Source: Candidatus Dormiibacterota bacterium (lineage in GTDB: Bacteria > Chloroflexota > Dormibacteria > Aeolococcales > Aeolococcaceae). Taken from it: 6,794 nt of DNA. The stretch covers positions 1 to 6,794 of the forward strand of contig DAIDIX010000074.1 of the NCBI GenBank assembly GCA_027451645.1. Reading direction: 5' to 3'. Of the stretch, positions 4,761-6,794 are shown in pieces. The notes under the pieces were generated by a model. It was not told where the DNA came from and searched no databases. It saw nothing but the letters and a program-made list of their open reading frames with translations. The position numbers and the translations under genes were made by a program. Numbering within the stretch: position 1 is the stretch's first letter; each line of letters starts with the position of its first letter.

Positions 4761-6794
4761 ATGATGGAAGAACCCCTCGATCTCCTTCTCATTGATGGGC
4801 ATTCGCTCCTCTTTCGGGCGTACTTTGCGCTTCCTCCGCTGACAACACCGGATGGGACGCCTGCGAATGCTGTGTACGGGTTCGCCTCCATGCTCATGAA
4901 TGTCATTGCACAGCAGCATCCGAAGGCTGTCATTGCTGCCTTCGATCCCAAGGGGCCAACCTTCAGGACAGAACAGTATCCAGCCTACAAGGGACATCGG
5001 CCACAGGTGCCGGAGGATTTCGTTCCACAGACTCCGATGTGCCATGAACTCGTTGCTGCATTTGGCATTCCTGTCATCGAGATGCCCGGGTATGAGGCGG
5101 ATGATGTGATTGGCACACTGAGCCGGGAAGCGATGGAAGAGGGGAAACGGGTTGGAATTGTCACTGGTGACATGGACTCACTGCAGCTCGTTGATGATCA
5201 TGTGAGTGTACTCAGCACGAAAAAGGGCATCTCCGACATCATTGTCTACTCGCCGAAGGAAGTCGTGGAAAAGTATGGGTTCGGTCCGGAGTACGTGATT
5301 GACTACAAGGCGCTTGCTGGCGACTCAAGTGACAACATCCCGGGCGTTCCCGGCATTGGCCCCAAGACTGCAACATCGCTCATCACGACATGGGGACATC
5401 TTGATGACATTCTTCGCGCACGAGATTCCATGCCTGACAACAGGACCACACGCCTTCTGCGCGAGAATGAGCATCTCGCACGTGTCAGTCTGGATCTCGC
5501 CACGATACGGAGGGATGTCGATATCCATCTTGCGGATATCGAGAGTGCATACCACCCGAAGCCACACGAAGTGGCAGAGGTGTTCCATCGCTTTGGCTTC
5601 CGCTCTCTTGTGACACGCCTTCCCAATGTTGGCATTGAGCCCACTGCAGAGGAACGAGGTGGAGAGGAAGAAGGAGAGCGTGAGGGAATGCGTCCGTTTT
5701 CTCCCATCGTGCTCAAGGATTGTGGCGTTGCATCAGAGGAAGATGACTGCACCGCCTTCAGGGAAGCCCTTGCAGATGCGCATCAGGACGCACTCCGGAT
5801 TGCCTATCACGGTTCAGGTAGCCACTGGATTCTTGCACTGACGTCCCCTGCAGTAGCGATCTCATGCTCGTTTGACTTCACACTTCTGGGCAGGGAGGAG
5901 CAGCAGGAGTGCGTGCAGTCGTTTCTTGACTGCGCACGGCATGGAATTACGAATGATCTCAAGCTTCTTGCCAGAGTGGTGGACCATGCATCCGGTGTGA
6001 GAACGTCCGACTGGAAAGTCTGGGATGATGTCGTACTTGAGGGACATCTTGCTAGCCGACAGGACCGTCTTCCATCCCTCCTGCGGATGGTGGAGGAGGA
6101 GAAGGGAGAGGAAATTTCCAGCAGTGAGGATTCGGATGATGGGCAGCTTGTGCTTGCAGGCCATCTTCCTGCTTTCCATGCAGCAGTGAGAGAACGCCTT
6201 GCGGACGAGCACATGGAGGACCTCTACCAGGAGCTCGAGCTTCCCCTGGCTCCCATCCTCGGGGAGATGGAGGAACGGGGGATTCTCCTTGATGTTCCCC
6301 TTCTCAAGACACTCAGCAGCGAGATGTACACGAGGCTCACTGCACTTGAGGCATCAATTCAGGAGCATGCGGGCAGGACCTTCAATGTCGGCTCGACACA
6401 GCAGCTAGCGACAGTGCTCTTTGACGAGCTCGGACTTGCTGCAGGCCGGAAGACAAAGACAGGAAGAAGCACTGATGCAGAGACACTCGAGATACTTCGG
6501 GGATCCCATCCCATCATTGAAGAGATTCTTGAGTGGCGTCTCCTCAGCAAGCTCAAGAGCACCTATGTGGATGCCCTTCCTCTCCTCTCAGACAGGGAAA
6601 GCCGTGTGCATTCAACATTCAATCAGCTCGGAGCAATCACGGGCCGGCTTTCGTCTACAGATCCGAACCTGCAGAACATTCCTGCACGGACGGATTGGGG
6701 AGGCAAGATCCGCTCCGCCTTCGTTGCTCCTGAGGGATGTACCCTTCTCAGTGCGGACTACTCACAGATTGAGCTCAGGATCCTTGCCCACATG
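4761..6794 (+). CDS. polA: DNA polymerase I (3' end outside window)
   Basis: This DNA polymerase fills gaps and removes primers in replication and repair. The frame is open for 678 codons to the window edge, against about 850-930 in complete PolA. Residues 1 to about 290 are the 5'-nuclease: metal ligands in LIDGHS (Asp12), YEADD (111-115), TGDMDS (135-140) and GDSSDN (187-192), then the helix-hairpin-helix PGVPGIGPKTA. A Glu-rich linker (293-310) leads to a 3'-5' exonuclease-like domain at about 315-480 without its catalytic motifs. The polymerase domain begins near 490 and includes TGRLSSTDPNLQNIP (627-641) and motif A, LLSADYSQIELR, with catalytic Asp666. The fingers O-helix and motif C lie beyond the window. 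ATG 4761 is followed directly by ATG 4764, and either could be used. Only AGG directly abuts the first ATG, so Shine-Dalgarno support is weak. The gene is divergent from the BFN gene across 92 bases. Identity is secure. Confidence 0.95.
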   Translation, partial: MMEEPLDLLLIDGHSLLFRAYFALPPLTTPDGTPANAVYGFASMLMNVIAQQHPKAVIAAFDPKGPTFRTEQYPAYKGHRPQVPEDFVPQTPMCHELVAAFGIPVIEMPGYEADDVIGTLSREAMEEGKRVGIVTGDMDSLQLVDDHVSVLSTKKGISDIIVYSPKEVVEKYGFGPEYVIDYKALAGDSSDNIPGVPGIGPKTATSLITTWGHLDDILRARDSMPDNRTTRLLRENEHLARVSLDLATIRRDVDIHLADIESAYHPKPHEVAEVFHRFGFRSLVTRLPNVGIEPTAEERGGEEEGEREGMRPFSPIVLKDCGVASEEDDCTAFREALADAHQDALRIAYHGSGSHWILALTSPAVAISCSFDFTLLGREEQQECVQSFLDCARHGITNDLKLLARVVDHASGVRTSDWKVWDDVVLEGHLASRQDRLPSLLRMVEEEKGEEISSSEDSDDGQLVLAGHLPAFHAAVRERLADEHMEDLYQELELPLAPILGEMEERGILLDVPLLKTLSSEMYTRLTALEASIQEHAGRTFNVGSTQQLATVLFDELGLAAGRKTKTGRSTDAETLEILRGSHPIIEEILEWRLLSKLKSTYVDALPLLSDRESRVHSTFNQLGAITGRLSSTDPNLQNIPARTDWGGKIRSAFVAPEGCTLLSADYSQIELRILAHM

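Noticed and set aside
1..6794. tRNA, rRNA, CRISPR arrays, insertion-sequence ends, or a defence or mobile-element cassette
   Set aside because: Almost the whole window is covered by five recognisable housekeeping or metabolic genes; the only gaps are 36, 1 and 92 bases and none holds such elements.

Overview
This is a bacterial protein-coding stretch of moderately high G+C (mid-50s percent by eye). It is densely packed, with no RNA genes, mobile elements or CRISPR arrays. It holds five genes, two of them cut by the window edges. The lipoprotein signal on one product and the bacterial-type PolA support a bacterial origin. The phylum is not settled. The bifunctional-nuclease protein recalls versions from Chloroflexota, Actinobacteria (Coriobacteriia) and other deep lineages, but that is recollection and not a search result.

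Layout. Positions 1-423 (+) are the last 140 codons of a glycerol kinase (glpK). After 36 bases comes a glycogen-debranching enzyme of the GlgX/isoamylase type (460-2571, +). A GH18 chitinase-like lipoprotein (2568-4124, +) follows, overlapping glgX by four bases (ATGA). These three genes probably form one transcription unit. A bifunctional nuclease (BFN/DUF151) protein lies on the opposite strand (4126-4668, -), tail to tail with the GH18 gene and one base away. A 92-base divergent intergenic region (4669-4760) separates it from DNA polymerase I (polA, 4761 to the window end, +), which is open at the right edge after 678 codons.

How the genes relate. GlpK feeds glycerol into lower glycolysis, and GlgX removes branches from glycogen or similar alpha-glucans, so the left part looks like central carbon and storage metabolism. 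The GH18 lipoprotein should act outside the cytoplasmic membrane on a beta-linked amino-sugar polymer. Its tight coupling to a cytoplasmic debranching enzyme has no obvious metabolic explanation. The BFN protein and PolA both act on nucleic acid and share a short divergent control region.

The main points worth a second look are: a PolA whose middle proofreading domain has lost its catalytic motifs; the absence of a well-placed Shine-Dalgarno site at any of the four visible starts, with a possible leaderless promoter for the BFN gene; the uncertain start and odd N-terminus of glgX; and the glgX-GH18 coupling. I found no convincing undescribed system; the genes are recognisable family members.
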